Shown here: positions 7,478 to 18,975 of the stretch, in pieces
Layout of the letters: each line of letters opens with the position of its first letter
Position numbering within the stretch: position 1 is the stretch's first letter
Assembly: GCA_036002485.1 (NCBI GenBank)
Contig: DASYTI010000241.1
Location: forward strand, 1 to 34,480
DNA from: Candidatus Methylomirabilota bacterium
Lineage (GTDB): Bacteria; Methylomirabilota; Methylomirabilia; Rokubacteriales; CSP1-6
Direction: 5' to 3'
Length of the DNA stretch: 34,480 nt
The notes under the pieces: model-generated
The model's database searches: none
Seen by the model: the letters and a program-made list of their open reading frames with translations, nothing else
What the model was told of the DNA's origin: nothing
Position numbers and translations under genes: made by a program

Positions 7478-7848
7478 GATCGCGTGTCGGGCACGAGGGC
7501 CTCGACGAGAGCCAGCAGGGCCAGCGGTGAGAACGGCTTGGTCAGATACTCGTCGGCGCCGGCGGCGCGCCCGCGCGCGCGATCGGCCTCCCGCCCGGCG
7601 GCGGTGAGCATGACGATGGGAATGCGCGCGAGGGCCGGCTCGCTCCTGAGCTGCCGGCAGACCTCGAAGCCGTCGAGGCGGGGCATGTGCACGTCGAGCA
7701 AAACGAGGTCGGGAATGGTCCGCCTGGCCACCACGAGCGCTTCCGCGCCATCAGAGGCCTCGACCACGCGGACATCGGCATCTTCGAGCGTGAAGCGCAC
7801 CAAATCCACGATGGGCGGCTCGTCGTCTACCACCAGGATGGTCGTCAT
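7462..7848 (-). CDS. Single-domain (CheY-like) response regulator
   Basis: The 128-residue protein is one receiver domain with every conserved residue: acidic pair Asp8-Asp9 in VVDDE, phospho-acceptor Asp52 in LLDVHMP, Thr82 in MLTAAG and Lys104 in TKPFS. No output domain is attached, so it must act by binding a partner. The HD-GYP gene overlapping its 3' end by 16 bases and the histidine kinase two genes on are natural candidates. The ATG at 7848 has no clear Shine-Dalgarno site. A 7-bp hairpin with arms GCGCTGG/CCAGCGC (7852-7870) lies immediately before it and may affect initiation. It is the first gene of the signalling cluster. Confidence 0.93.
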   Translation of the reverse strand: MTTILVVDDEPPIVDLVRFTLEDADVRVVEASDGAEALVVARRTIPDLVLLDVHMPRLDGFEVCRQLRSEPALARIPIVMLTAAGREADRARGRAAGADEYLTKPFSPLALLALVEALVPDTRSWRPM

Positions 7849-7984
7849 GGCGCGCTGGTGTTGCCAGCGCCGTGCCAGACGAGAAACCGCGGTGTGACGA
7901 GGGGTTACGGCAGGATGGGGACGGGCGGTGCCCGGCCGGCTGGGCTATCGCGCCAACCAGGTGCCGCGCGGACCGGGCAGCCGG

Positions 7985-8401
7985 CTACTGTGAGTGGGCG
8001 CGGCCGAGGACCAGGAGCCGGGTCAGTGCGCGGGCCAGCGCGTCCAGTGCCCGCGCGAAATCGATCTCCTCGGACTCTCCCGTCGGGCTCCTGCCCTGGA
8101 GCCGCATCTCGGCGCGCCGGCGAGCACGCTCGGCCCGGTCTCGGTCGATCTCTTCCGGGCGCTCGGCGTGCTCGGCCAGGATGATGACGCGCTCGGCGCG
8201 CACCTCGGCGAAGCCTCCGGCCACCGCCAGATATTCCTGCCGCTGGCCCACGCGATACATCACCTCGCCGGGAGCCAGGGTCGTGAGAAAGGCGGCATGG
8301 CCAGGCAGGACACCGAAGTAGCCCTCGACCCCAGGGGCCACCACTTCCTCGGCCTCGGTGCTCACGAGCATGCGTGTCGGGGTCGCCAGCTCGAAGCGCA
8401 T
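7985..8401 (-). CDS. atpC: F1Fo ATP synthase epsilon subunit
   Basis: The 138-residue protein has the N-terminal beta-sandwich of the family: FELATPTRML, then GVEGYFGVLPGHAAFLTTL, then YLAVAGGFAEV. A C-terminal helical hairpin rich in Arg/Ala/Glu follows. Epsilon sits on the central stalk, links gamma to the c-ring and can inhibit ATP hydrolysis. It is the last gene of the atp cluster, separated from atpD by an unusual 130-base gap holding a degenerate repeat. No T-rich terminator is visible in the 136 bases between its TAG and the response regulator gene; that stretch has GC-rich inverted repeats only. Confidence 0.95.
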   Translation of the reverse strand: MRFELATPTRMLVSTEAEEVVAPGVEGYFGVLPGHAAFLTTLAPGEVMYRVGQRQEYLAVAGGFAEVRAERVIILAEHAERPEEIDRDRAERARRRAEMRLQGRSPTGESEEIDFARALDALARALTRLLVLGRAHSQ

Positions 8402-8405
8402 CAGA

Positions 8406-8516
8406 TCAGCCCTCGCGTTCTACTCAGCACTCGCCTCGCCGCTCTCGTCGCCTGCGGCTCCTCGGCAGCGTCTCAGCTCGAACATCTATTCAGCCCTCGG
8501 CTCGCGCCGGCGGCTC
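8406..8516. repeat. Degenerate direct repeats in the atpD-atpC gap
   Basis: The 130-base spacer between atpD and atpC contains two related units. The first is 8419-8460, beginning TCTACTCAGCACTCG and ending GCGGCTC. The second is 8485-8516, beginning TCTATTCAGCCCTCG and ending GGCGGCTC. A third partial copy of TCAGCCCTCG lies at 8406-8415. The core TCAGCmCTCG therefore occurs three times in about 95 bases. No reading frame of useful length crosses it. It looks like an intergenic repeat family inserted into an otherwise compact operon. Confidence 0.6.
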
Positions 8517-8531
8517 TTGCTTCACTCGGCA

Positions 8532-10855
<2,324 letters not shown>

Positions 10856-10866
10856 GCGTCGGGGTC

Positions 10867-12393
<1,527 letters not shown>

Positions 12394-12395
12394 GC

Positions 12396-12941
12396 CTATC
12401 CCCTCACCAGCCGCTCGCGCAGGCGCGCGAGCTGCCCGTCGAGACTGCCGTCGAGAATGAGACTGCCGACCTGGGCGACGAAGCCGCCCAGGAGATTCGT
12501 GTCCGTGATCTCCTCGAGGATCACCTGCTTGCCCACCGCGGCGTTCAGGCGGTTGGTCAGCTGGCTCTTCTCACCTTCGGTCAACGGGATGCTGGTGCGC
12601 ACCTGGGCGCGGACGCGGCCCAGGTCTGCATCGATCAGACCGCGGTAGGCGGCCACGATGGCGGCCAGGTGGTCGATGCGTCCTCTTTCCGCCAGAAGTC
12701 CCGCGAACTTCTTGACGAGGGGCCCAGAGCCCGCCCTGCCCGCCAGCTCTTCCGCCACCGCCCGTCGCTCCACCGGCTTGATCCAGGGCCGCGCGAGAAC
12801 CTCTTGGGCCTCGCCACTCGCTCCGAGAACCTGCACGAGAGCTTCGAGCTCGCGGCCCGCGGCCTCCCCTGCTCCAGCCTCGACGGCGGCGCCATGAAGC
12901 GCCTTCGCATACCGTCGGGCCGTGCCTTCCTGCGCGCGCAT
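12396..12941 (-). CDS. atpH: F1Fo ATP synthase delta subunit
   Basis: The 181-residue protein starts with [19 protein letters not shown], the conserved N-terminal helix of the delta/OSCP family. It ends with the family motif [21 protein letters not shown] in outline, followed by LARLRERLV. Delta joins the F1 head to the peripheral b-subunit stalk. The ATG at 12941 is chosen because it precedes the conserved helix directly and lies five bases after the atpF stop. The frame is open further upstream, but there it only shadows atpF. Confidence 0.95.
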   Translation of the reverse strand: MRAQEGTARRYAKALHGAAVEAGAGEAAGRELEALVQVLGASGEAQEVLARPWIKPVERRAVAEELAGRAGSGPLVKKFAGLLAERGRIDHLAAIVAAYRGLIDADLGRVRAQVRTSIPLTEGEKSQLTNRLNAAVGKQVILEEITDTNLLGGFVAQVGSLILDGSLDGQLARLRERLVRG

Positions 12942-12946
12942 GTCGC

Positions 12947-13507
12947 CTAGTTCTTCTGGCCCATCCGGCCGATAGCATCGTCGACGATGCGGCGATGGTC
13001 CGCGTCGTTGAGGCTCTTCTTGATCAAGCGCTCCGCGGCGGAGATCGCGAGATCGGCAACCTCCTGGCGAAGCTCCTGGCGCGCCCGGCGGACGTCCTGG
13101 TCCATCTCCTGGCGCGCGCTCGTCACCAGCCGTGCGGCCTCGGCCTTGGCGGCCTCGACCAGGCGTCGCTGCTCGTCGGCGGCGTCCTTGAGGGCTTCGG
13201 CGCGGATCTGCTGGGCCTCGGCATGCGCGGCCTGGATCTTGGCGAGATGCTCCTCGCGCTCCTTCTGGGCCTGGGCGCGCGCCGCCTGAGCCTCGTCGAG
13301 CGATTTCTGGATGGCCTGGCTGCGCTCGTCCATCTTGGCGAGGAGCGGCTTGTAGAGAAGCTTGCTCAGGAGAAACAGGAGGAGAAGGAAATTGAAGGCC
13401 TGGATGAGCAGCGACCAGTCGAGGCTGATCAGACCCCCCTCGCTGGCGAAGGCCGCGGTCGGGGCGCAAGTGGCCAGGAAGACAATGAGGGCAAGGGCAC
13501 GGCGCAT
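12947..13507 (-). CDS. atpF: F1Fo ATP synthase b subunit with N-terminal leader-like segment
   Basis: The 186-residue protein begins with a basic-hydrophobic stretch, MRRALALIVFLATCAPTA, ending AFASEGG, which resembles a cleavable signal peptide. The usual single membrane anchor (about 34-55, rich in Leu/Phe) comes next, then a long charged coiled coil of about 120 residues forming the peripheral stalk. A leader-like N-terminus on b subunits is known in some Gram-negative groups (recalled). It is the first gene of the atp run here; no a-subunit (atpB) or c-subunit (atpE) gene lies before it. The ATG at 13507 has a GGAG site. A weak promoter-like TTGTTC-17-TATAGC lies at 13549-13521 but would leave almost no leader. 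Confidence 0.93.
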   Translation of the reverse strand: MRRALALIVFLATCAPTAAFASEGGLISLDWSLLIQAFNFLLLLFLLSKLLYKPLLAKMDERSQAIQKSLDEAQAARAQAQKEREEHLAKIQAAHAEAQQIRAEALKDAADEQRRLVEAAKAEAARLVTSARQEMDQDVRRARQELRQEVADLAISAAERLIKKSLNDADHRRIVDDAIGRMGQKN

Positions 13508-13592
13508 CGTGAGTTCTCCGGCTATAATACGTTGTGAAATAAGGAACAACCTTTAGACGTGTATCACGCCTACGGGAAAACTGTCAAGCGGC

Positions 13593-14684
13593 TTAAGCCC
13601 GCCGGCCGGAAATGACTCCCCCGCCCACCACGAGGTCGCCGTCGTAGAAAACGACCGACTGCCCTGGGGCCGGCGCCCGCTGGGGTGTCTCGAAGCGCAC
13701 CTCGACTCGCCCGTTCTCCAGTGGCCAAACGGTCGCCCGCGCGGGCTCGTGACGATGACGAATCTGCGCGGTCACGGCCAGCGCCCCCTCCAGCCGCTCA
13801 ATGGCGATCCAGTTTGTCTGCTCGGCGACCAAGGTCTCCGCGTCGACGTCGCGGGCGTCTCCGACCACTACCGCGTTCTTCGCGGGGTCGAGCGCCGTGA
13901 CATAGAGGGTGTGGCCCAGAGCGAGGCCGAGCCCACGCCGCTGGCCCACCGTATAGTTCGCCAGGCCCTCGTGCTCGCCCACGACCTCGCCGGTCGCGTC
14001 CATGATGGGTCCGCGGCGGAAGGCGCCGGGAATGCGCGTGCGCAGGAAGCTGCGATAGTCGTCGTCGGGGATGAAGCAGATCTCCTGGCTCTCGGGCTTC
14101 TCGGCGGTGACGAGCCCGAGCGTTCGCGCCTTGTCACGCACCTCGGGTTTGGTCAGCGCTCCCACGGGAAAACGGGCGGCGCCGAGCTGAGCCTGGCTGA
14201 GCGGCCACAGGAAATCGGACTGGTCCTTTCGGGCGTCCGCGCCCCGCCAGAGGAGGAAGCGATCGGTGCGCGGGTCGCGGGTGATGCGCGCGTAGTGGCC
14301 CGTCGCCACGGCCGCCGCATCCCACGCTCGCGCGCGGTGCAGCAGCGTGCCGAACTTGATCTCGCGATTGCAGACGGTGCACGGCACCGGCGTACGTCCA
14401 GCTTCGTACTCGCGGGCGAAGTCGGCGATGACGGTTTGCTCGAACTCTTGCGCGCTATTGAGCAGGTAGTAGGGGATACCGAGCCGCCGCGCGACCTGGC
14501 GGGCATCGTCCACCGTGGCAGGCGAGCAGCAGCTGCCGAAGCGCGTGGCCGCATCATCGCTCTCCCGCCAGGGCCAGACGCGCAGGGTGACACCCACGAC
14601 GTCGAAGCCCTGCTCGACGAGCAGCGCGGCGGCGACAGAGGAGTCGACCCCACCGGAGAGACCTACGACGATGCGCTCGGCCAT
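13593..14684 (-). CDS. mnmA: tRNA-specific 2-thiouridylase MnmA
   Basis: The 363-residue protein has the PP-loop SGGVDSS (10-16) that activates the tRNA base with ATP. It also has PCTVCNREIKF, with the cysteine before Asn at 105, and ESQEICFIPD with Cys203. These two cysteines correspond to the catalytic and persulfide-carrying pair of the family. GQRRGLGLALG marks the central domain, and a beta-barrel finishes the protein. MnmA makes 2-thiouridine at the wobble position of Glu, Gln and Lys tRNAs, taking sulfur through a relay. It starts 17 bases after parB and probably shares its transcript. The 85 bases between it and atpF hold no gene. Confidence 0.96.
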   Translation of the reverse strand: MAERIVVGLSGGVDSSVAAALLVEQGFDVVGVTLRVWPWRESDDAATRFGSCCSPATVDDARQVARRLGIPYYLLNSAQEFEQTVIADFAREYEAGRTPVPCTVCNREIKFGTLLHRARAWDAAAVATGHYARITRDPRTDRFLLWRGADARKDQSDFLWPLSQAQLGAARFPVGALTKPEVRDKARTLGLVTAEKPESQEICFIPDDDYRSFLRTRIPGAFRRGPIMDATGEVVGEHEGLANYTVGQRRGLGLALGHTLYVTALDPAKNAVVVGDARDVDAETLVAEQTNWIAIERLEGALAVTAQIRHRHEPARATVWPLENGRVEVRFETPQRAPAPGQSVVFYDGDLVVGGGVISGRRA

Positions 14685-14701
14685 TCGATCAGTCTACGCG
14701 A

Positions 14702-15559
14702 CTAGGGGCGCCGGCCGCTGATGAGCTCGGCCAGGCGCTCGAGGTCCTCGGCCGACGTGTACACGATCTCGATGCGCCCGGCGCGCTCCGTGCCGACGAG
14801 GCGTACGCGCGTCGAGAGCGCTTCCCGCAGCGAGTCCTCGAGCGCGGTCAGCTCGGCCGAGCGGCGAGGGAGCCGCCGCGTCCCGAGCCGCCGCTTGTGC
14901 TGCACACCTTCCTCGGTGGCCCGCACGGACCAGGAATGGGCGAGGATCTCGTCTCGAAGCTTGAGCTGCTCGGCTCGGGAGGTGAGGGACAGCAGCGCGC
15001 GGGCATGCCCCATGGTCAGCCGTCCGCTCCGAAGATCCGCCTGAATCGCTTCTGGCAGCCTCAGGAGACGCAGACAGTTGGCGACCGTGCTGCGATCGCG
15101 CCCGACGCGCTGAGCAAGCTGCTCCTGTGTCCACGCAAAGTCGGTCAGAAGCCGCTGGTAGGCCTCGGCCTCTTCCATCGGATTCAGGTCCTCGCGCAGG
15201 AGGTTCTCGACGAGAGCCAGCTCCAGGGTCTCTGCATCTGTCGTCTCGCGGACGACAGCCGGAACGTGAGATAGCCCAGCCATCTTGGCCGCCCGCCAGC
15301 GCCGCTCCCCAACTATGAGCTGATATTTCTCGCCTGCCCGGCGAACCACGATGGGCTGAAGAACTCCCGACCTCCTGAGAGACTCGGCCAAATCGCGTAA
15401 ACTATCATCAGCAAAGGCTTTTCTGGGCTGATTTGGGTTTGCGGCTATGGCCTCGATGGGCAGATCCTGGATCTTGCCTGATGCATCCTGGCTCGAAGGG
15501 TAGGGAGAGGAAGCGAGCAGTGCTCCCAACCCGCGGCCAAGCCCATGCTTAGGATTCAT
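14702..15559 (-). CDS. parB: Chromosome-partitioning protein ParB (Spo0J family)
   Basis: The 285-residue protein starts with GLGRGLGALL, the conserved N-terminal motif that contacts ParA. The CTP-binding/clamp domain includes GERRWRAAKMAGL (about 84-96) and ENLLREDLNPMEEA (118-131). The helix-turn-helix WTQEQLAQRVGRDRSTVANCLRLL in outline (about 143-166) binds parS, and the C-terminal part dimerises. ParB loads at parS sites and slides as a CTP-dependent clamp for origin segregation. Two parS-like sites sit just upstream of parA (16325-16365). The ATG at 15559 overlaps the parA end by 11 bases; the frame stays open upstream only as a shadow of parA. Confidence 0.97.
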   Translation of the reverse strand: MNPKHGLGRGLGALLASSPYPSSQDASGKIQDLPIEAIAANPNQPRKAFADDSLRDLAESLRRSGVLQPIVVRRAGEKYQLIVGERRWRAAKMAGLSHVPAVVRETTDAETLELALVENLLREDLNPMEEAEAYQRLLTDFAWTQEQLAQRVGRDRSTVANCLRLLRLPEAIQADLRSGRLTMGHARALLSLTSRAEQLKLRDEILAHSWSVRATEEGVQHKRRLGTRRLPRRSAELTALEDSLREALSTRVRLVGTERAGRIEIVYTSAEDLERLAELISGRRP

Positions 15560-16313
15560 GTGCGAGAACCTCCTTGGCGAGTTCGAGGTACGCCACCGAT
15601 CCGGGGGAGCGAAGATCGTAGAACATGATAGGGCGCCCGTGACTGGGCGCTTCCGAAATGCGGACATTGCGGGGAATCAGCGTGCGCAAGACCTGGCCGC
15701 CGAGGTGGCCCTGCACCTCGGACTTGACCTGCGTCGCCAGGCTGGTCCTGCCATCGAACATCGTCAGCACGATGCCTTCCACTTCGAGTGATGGATTGAG
15801 GCGCTCGCGGACGAGCGCGATCGTCCTGAGGATGTGTGCCAGACCTTCAAGGGAATAGTACTCACACTGAAGAGGAACCAGCGCCCGGTCCGCCGCGGTC
15901 AATGCATTGAGAGTCAAGAGACCGAGCGAAGGGGGACAATCGATGATTATGTAGTCATAGCGATCACGAATCGTGACCAACACATCTCGAAGCCTGCTCT
16001 CTCGATTCTCCGTGGCAACCAGCTCAATCTCTGCACCGACCAGATCAATATCCGCAGGGATCAGCGCGAGATTCGGTATGCCCGTCTCTCGCACGGCATC
16101 CTCAATTGAACCTTCCTCGAGCAGGACGTGGTAGATCGTGCGGGTGAGACCTGACTTCTCCAGGCCGATACCTGTCGTGGCATTGCCTTGGGGATCGAGG
16201 TCGATAAGGAGCGTCTTGCGATCAGCCAGCGCTATGGCAGAGGCGAGATTCACGGCTGTGGTGGTCTTACCAACTCCACCCTTCTGGTTGGCCACCGCAA
16301 TCACTCGGCCCAA
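15549..16313 (-). CDS. parA: Chromosome-partitioning ATPase ParA (Soj family)
   Basis: The 254-residue protein has the deviant Walker A motif KGGVGKTTT (11-19), then LLIDLDPQGNATTGIG (Walker A') and YIIIDCPPSLGLLTLNAL (Walker B). It ends RISEAPSHGRPI, typical of the short chromosomal Soj type without an N-terminal regulator domain. ParA binds DNA nonspecifically with ATP and drives movement of ParB-parS complexes. The start is a TTG at 16313, chosen because it gives the family N-terminus and has an AGGGG site five bases upstream. The 75-base leader to rsmG holds the two parS sites, so ParB binding could feed back on this gene. Confidence 0.97.
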   Translation of the reverse strand: MGRVIAVANQKGGVGKTTTAVNLASAIALADRKTLLIDLDPQGNATTGIGLEKSGLTRTIYHVLLEEGSIEDAVRETGIPNLALIPADIDLVGAEIELVATENRESRLRDVLVTIRDRYDYIIIDCPPSLGLLTLNALTAADRALVPLQCEYYSLEGLAHILRTIALVRERLNPSLEVEGIVLTMFDGRTSLATQVKSEVQGHLGGQVLRTLIPRNVRISEAPSHGRPIMFYDLRSPGSVAYLELAKEVLAHES

Positions 16314-16324
16314 TATTACCCCTA

Positions 16325-16340
16325 TGTTCCACGTGAAACA
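16325..16340. promoter_or_regulatory. parS-like ParB-binding site 1
   Basis: TGTTCCACGTGAAACA differs by one base from the canonical bacterial parS TGTTTCACGTGAAACA. It lies in the gap between rsmG and parA, 12 bases before the parA start codon. The position inside the parAB leader fits both a segregation-complex nucleation site and autoregulation. Confidence 0.88.
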
Positions 16341-16349
16341 TCACTGGCC

Positions 16350-16365
16350 AGTTCCACGTGGAACA
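16350..16365. promoter_or_regulatory. parS-like ParB-binding site 2
   Basis: AGTTCCACGTGGAACA contains the perfect 14-base palindrome GTTCCACGTGGAAC. Its centre is 25 bases from the centre of the first site, about two and a half helical turns. The variant with G/C at the fourth base from the centre on both sides is a known tolerated parS form (recalled). Confidence 0.85.
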
Positions 16366-16388
16366 ATAAACGACAAGGACCCCCGGCA

Positions 16389-17051
16389 TCAAGAAGGCTT
16401 TTTGGCGAGGGCAAAAAGCCGCGAAATACCAAGAGTTTCGTACGAGATACTCCTCCATTCGACACCGGGCAGAGGACTCTCCAGGCGGGAGCGGGCCATC
16501 TCTGGTGGCCCAGAGGCGATGAGCACGCCGCCAGGCCTCAAGTAGTTCATGGCGACGGGCACCAGGTCTCCGAGCCTTCCCACGGCACGGCAAAGAGCCA
16601 CATCGAATTCGCCCACTAAATCAGGGTATTGAGTGGTGACATCCTCGGCTCTCCCATGACGCACGGCCACGTCGACGAGGTCGATCTCTCGAACGAGAGT
16701 GCGCAAGAATGAGATGGGTTTCCGTTTGGACTCGACGAGGGTAAGGGCGAGCGAGGGGTCAACAATGCGAAGCGGAATCCCGGGAATCCCTGCTCCTGTG
16801 CCGATATCTACGACGCGAAGTGTCGCATGCTGGGGCATCACTGATCGGAAGAGCAATGAGTCGAGAAAAAGACTCTTGCCAATGCTGGCAACTGTCTGGA
16901 GACCGGTCAGGTTATGGGTTCGATTCCAGAAGAGGAGAAGGTCGGCATACCGCTCGAAACCCATGCGCTCCTGATCGCTGGCGCGTCTCTGGAGCAGAGC
17001 TGGAAACGCGTCGAAGAGCGGTCCGAGGCTTCCGCCGCGCGCTCGGGGCAC
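16389..17051 (-). CDS. rsmG: 16S rRNA (guanine-527-N7)-methyltransferase RsmG (GidB)
   Basis: The 220-residue protein has the substrate-side motif WNRTHNLTG and the SAM-binding loop VVDIGTGAGIPGIPL. These are followed by VESKRKPISFLRTL, VRHGRAED and DVALCRAVG, all in family order. RsmG methylates G527 of 16S rRNA. The GTG at 17051 is chosen because it lies 11 bases after the yidC stop and gives the usual helical start GPLFDAFPALLQ. The ATG at 16964 would remove this helix. In most genomes jag, mnmE and mnmG stand between yidC and rsmG; here the genes abut. Confidence 0.93.
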   Translation of the reverse strand: MPRARGGSLGPLFDAFPALLQRRASDQERMGFERYADLLLFWNRTHNLTGLQTVASIGKSLFLDSLLFRSVMPQHATLRVVDIGTGAGIPGIPLRIVDPSLALTLVESKRKPISFLRTLVREIDLVDVAVRHGRAEDVTTQYPDLVGEFDVALCRAVGRLGDLVPVAMNYLRPGGVLIASGPPEMARSRLESPLPGVEWRSISYETLGISRLFALAKKPS

Positions 17052-17062
17052 GGCCGACCTGC

Positions 17063-18721
17063 TCAGGCCTTCTTGGCGGCCCGGCCGGTCGGGCGCTGGC
17101 TCGAGCTTCCGCGCTCCATGTAAAGCTGCTGGGCGATCTGGAGCACATTGGACAGGGTCCAATACAGCACCAGGCCGGAAGGCAGATTGAGAAACATGAA
17201 GGTGAAGACGACGGGCATGAGCATCATCATCTTGGCTTGCCGCGGATCGCCCATGGTCGGCGTCATCTTCTGCTGAATCAGCATCGAGATGCCCATCAGG
17301 ATCGGCAGCACATATGTGGGATCCTGCGCGGCCAGATCGCAGATCCAGAGGTTCATGCCGAACAATCGTCCGAAGCAGATGAAGGGCGCATTTTGCATCT
17401 CCACGGAGACCGAGAGCGCCACGTAGAGAGCGTAGAAGACGGGGATCTGCACGATCATCGGCAGGCAGCCGCCGAGCGGATTGACCCGTTGTTCGCGATA
17501 GAGCTCCATCGTCTCGCGCTGGACTCGCTGCGGATCGCTCTTGTGCTTGGAGCGGAGAGCATTGATCTGCGGCTGCAGCGCCTGCATGGCCTTCATGGAA
17601 CGCATGCTCTTGAGGGTGAGCGGAAAGAACACCACCTTGGTCAGGACGGTCAGAAGAATGATGGCCACACCGTAGTTGTGCGTGTAGCGATAGAACCAGC
17701 TGAGGAGCCAGAGAATGGGCACGGCGATCCATTCCATGGGGAGGCCGCCGTACTCTAGCGGCGCCGGGAAACCCCCGAAATAGACAGACTTTTCGAGCCC
17801 CACCCGGAGCGCCTTCAGCCTCTCGTATTCCTTGGGCCCCACATAGACCAGGACTCGCCCCTCCCAGGATTCCCCCGGCCCAAGGTTCGGCAGTGCGGTA
17901 CGCAGCGCCACCTGCACCACGTCATTGCCCTTGGCTTCGGCGAGACGGAATCCGGGACTGCGTGGCACGAGGGCCGAGAGGTACCACTCGCTCTCGAGTC
18001 CTATCCAAAGGCCCTCGCCGACGAGATCGGAGGTCTTGGCCAGCTCCTCTCGACGCGCGCTTCCGTTCACGGATCGCACCACGCGCGTCGGGTGTTGGCC
18101 CTGAAATTTCTCGGTGATCTCCTTGGGCCACGTCACGGGCGCCATCCAGCCCAGGACGAGCTCAGCGGTCTGCGGGATCCGACTGCGATTCTCGACGCGG
18201 ATCTCGCGGTCGAACTGATAGCCGTCGGCCCGAAAGCGAAGCGTCTGGGTGATCCTGAGGCCGAAGCCGTCCTCTCCCACGAGGGTCATCTCGCCCGTGG
18301 CGGCGCCACCGAGCTCGATGCTGTCCGATGACAACGAAAAGTCGACGACGCGCGGGGGCTGCCCTTGGCGCTCGACGGTGACCCCGCGCGGACCGAGCCG
18401 GCCGGGAATGATCATGGGCTTTTCGCCCCGATAGAGGAGATCCCAAGCGGTGAGATCCCCACCGTGGCTCCCAACCGCCGCGCGGTACAGCGGTCCGATG
18501 ACCCGAGCCGTACGCTCGGGTACCGAGGGCGCCGCTTGCGCGACGGGGGGCGTCACCGGGCCGGCCTGAGGAGCCGCCGGCTGGGGCGTTCCTTTGGGCG
18601 CCGGCGCCTCCGACTTCTGAGCGGGCGGGGGAGGAGTCTCAGGCGAGTGGACAAATAGCGTCTGGTACACAATCAACAGCCCGGCCATGAGCAGGGCCGC
18701 GATGATCGCGCGCTTCTCCAT
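17063..18721 (-). CDS. yidC: Membrane protein insertase YidC
   Basis: The 552-residue protein has an N-terminal membrane anchor (about 5-24) and a Pro/Ala-rich linker. A large periplasmic domain (about 75-325) marks the Gram-negative form. The conserved C-terminal core with five membrane segments starts near NYGVAIILLTVLTKVVFFPL. The positively charged groove arginine is in LKSMRSMKAMQ, and NPLGGCLPMIVQIPVFYAL and FLNLPSGLVLYW are family signatures. It inserts and folds inner-membrane proteins, alone or with SecYEG. The ATG overlaps the yidD stop by one base (TAATG), and rsmG follows by 11 bases. Confidence 0.97.
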   Translation of the reverse strand: MEKRAIIAALLMAGLLIVYQTLFVHSPETPPPPAQKSEAPAPKGTPQPAAPQAGPVTPPVAQAAPSVPERTARVIGPLYRAAVGSHGGDLTAWDLLYRGEKPMIIPGRLGPRGVTVERQGQPPRVVDFSLSSDSIELGGAATGEMTLVGEDGFGLRITQTLRFRADGYQFDREIRVENRSRIPQTAELVLGWMAPVTWPKEITEKFQGQHPTRVVRSVNGSARREELAKTSDLVGEGLWIGLESEWYLSALVPRSPGFRLAEAKGNDVVQVALRTALPNLGPGESWEGRVLVYVGPKEYERLKALRVGLEKSVYFGGFPAPLEYGGLPMEWIAVPILWLLSWFYRYTHNYGVAIILLTVLTKVVFFPLTLKSMRSMKAMQALQPQINALRSKHKSDPQRVQRETMELYREQRVNPLGGCLPMIVQIPVFYALYVALSVSVEMQNAPFICFGRLFGMNLWICDLAAQDPTYVLPILMGISMLIQQKMTPTMGDPRQAKMMMLMPVVFTFMFLNLPSGLVLYWTLSNVLQIAQQLYMERGSSSQRPTGRAAKKA

Positions 18722-18975
18722 TAGTCTCGGCGTTCCTCTCTCGGGCGAGTGAGCGCGCGCGGCGGCGGATCATAGCCGCCCGCATGGAAAGGATGACAGC
18801 GGCTGAGTCTCCGGATGGCAAGCCAGCCTCCGCGGGTCAGCCCATGCTCGGCGAGAGCCTGTCGCGCGTACTCTGAGCAACTGGGCTCGAAGCGACAGGC
18901 GGCGGGCAGGAGCGGCCGCAATACGAGCTGATAGCCACGCACGGCGGCGAGGGCGAGCCTGGCGCCCCAGCTCAT
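18721..18975 (-). CDS. yidD: Membrane protein insertion efficiency factor YidD
   Basis: The 84-residue protein carries the complete family pattern: a hydrophobic/amphipathic start with YQLVLRPLLP, then CRFEPSCSEYARQAL, then GGWLAIRRLSRCHPFHAGGYDPPP. The three conserved cysteines in these motifs are present. YidD is a small membrane-associated helper that works with YidC. The ATG at 18975 overlaps the rnpA stop in an ATGA, and its stop overlaps the yidC start, so rnpA-yidD-yidC are translationally coupled. Confidence 0.96.
   Translation of the reverse strand: MSWGARLALAAVRGYQLVLRPLLPAACRFEPSCSEYARQALAEHGLTRGGWLAIRRLSRCHPFHAGGYDPPPRALTRPREERRD

Noticed and set aside
7935-7985. Inverted GCCGGCTG/CAGCCGGC after atpC as terminator
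   Set aside because: The arms are 35 bases apart and no T tract follows, so it is too weak to call.
13523-13528. Perfect TATAAT on the plus strand before atpF
   Set aside because: No -35 box sits 16-18 bases upstream and no plus-strand gene follows it. On the minus strand only a weak promoter for atpF can be drawn.
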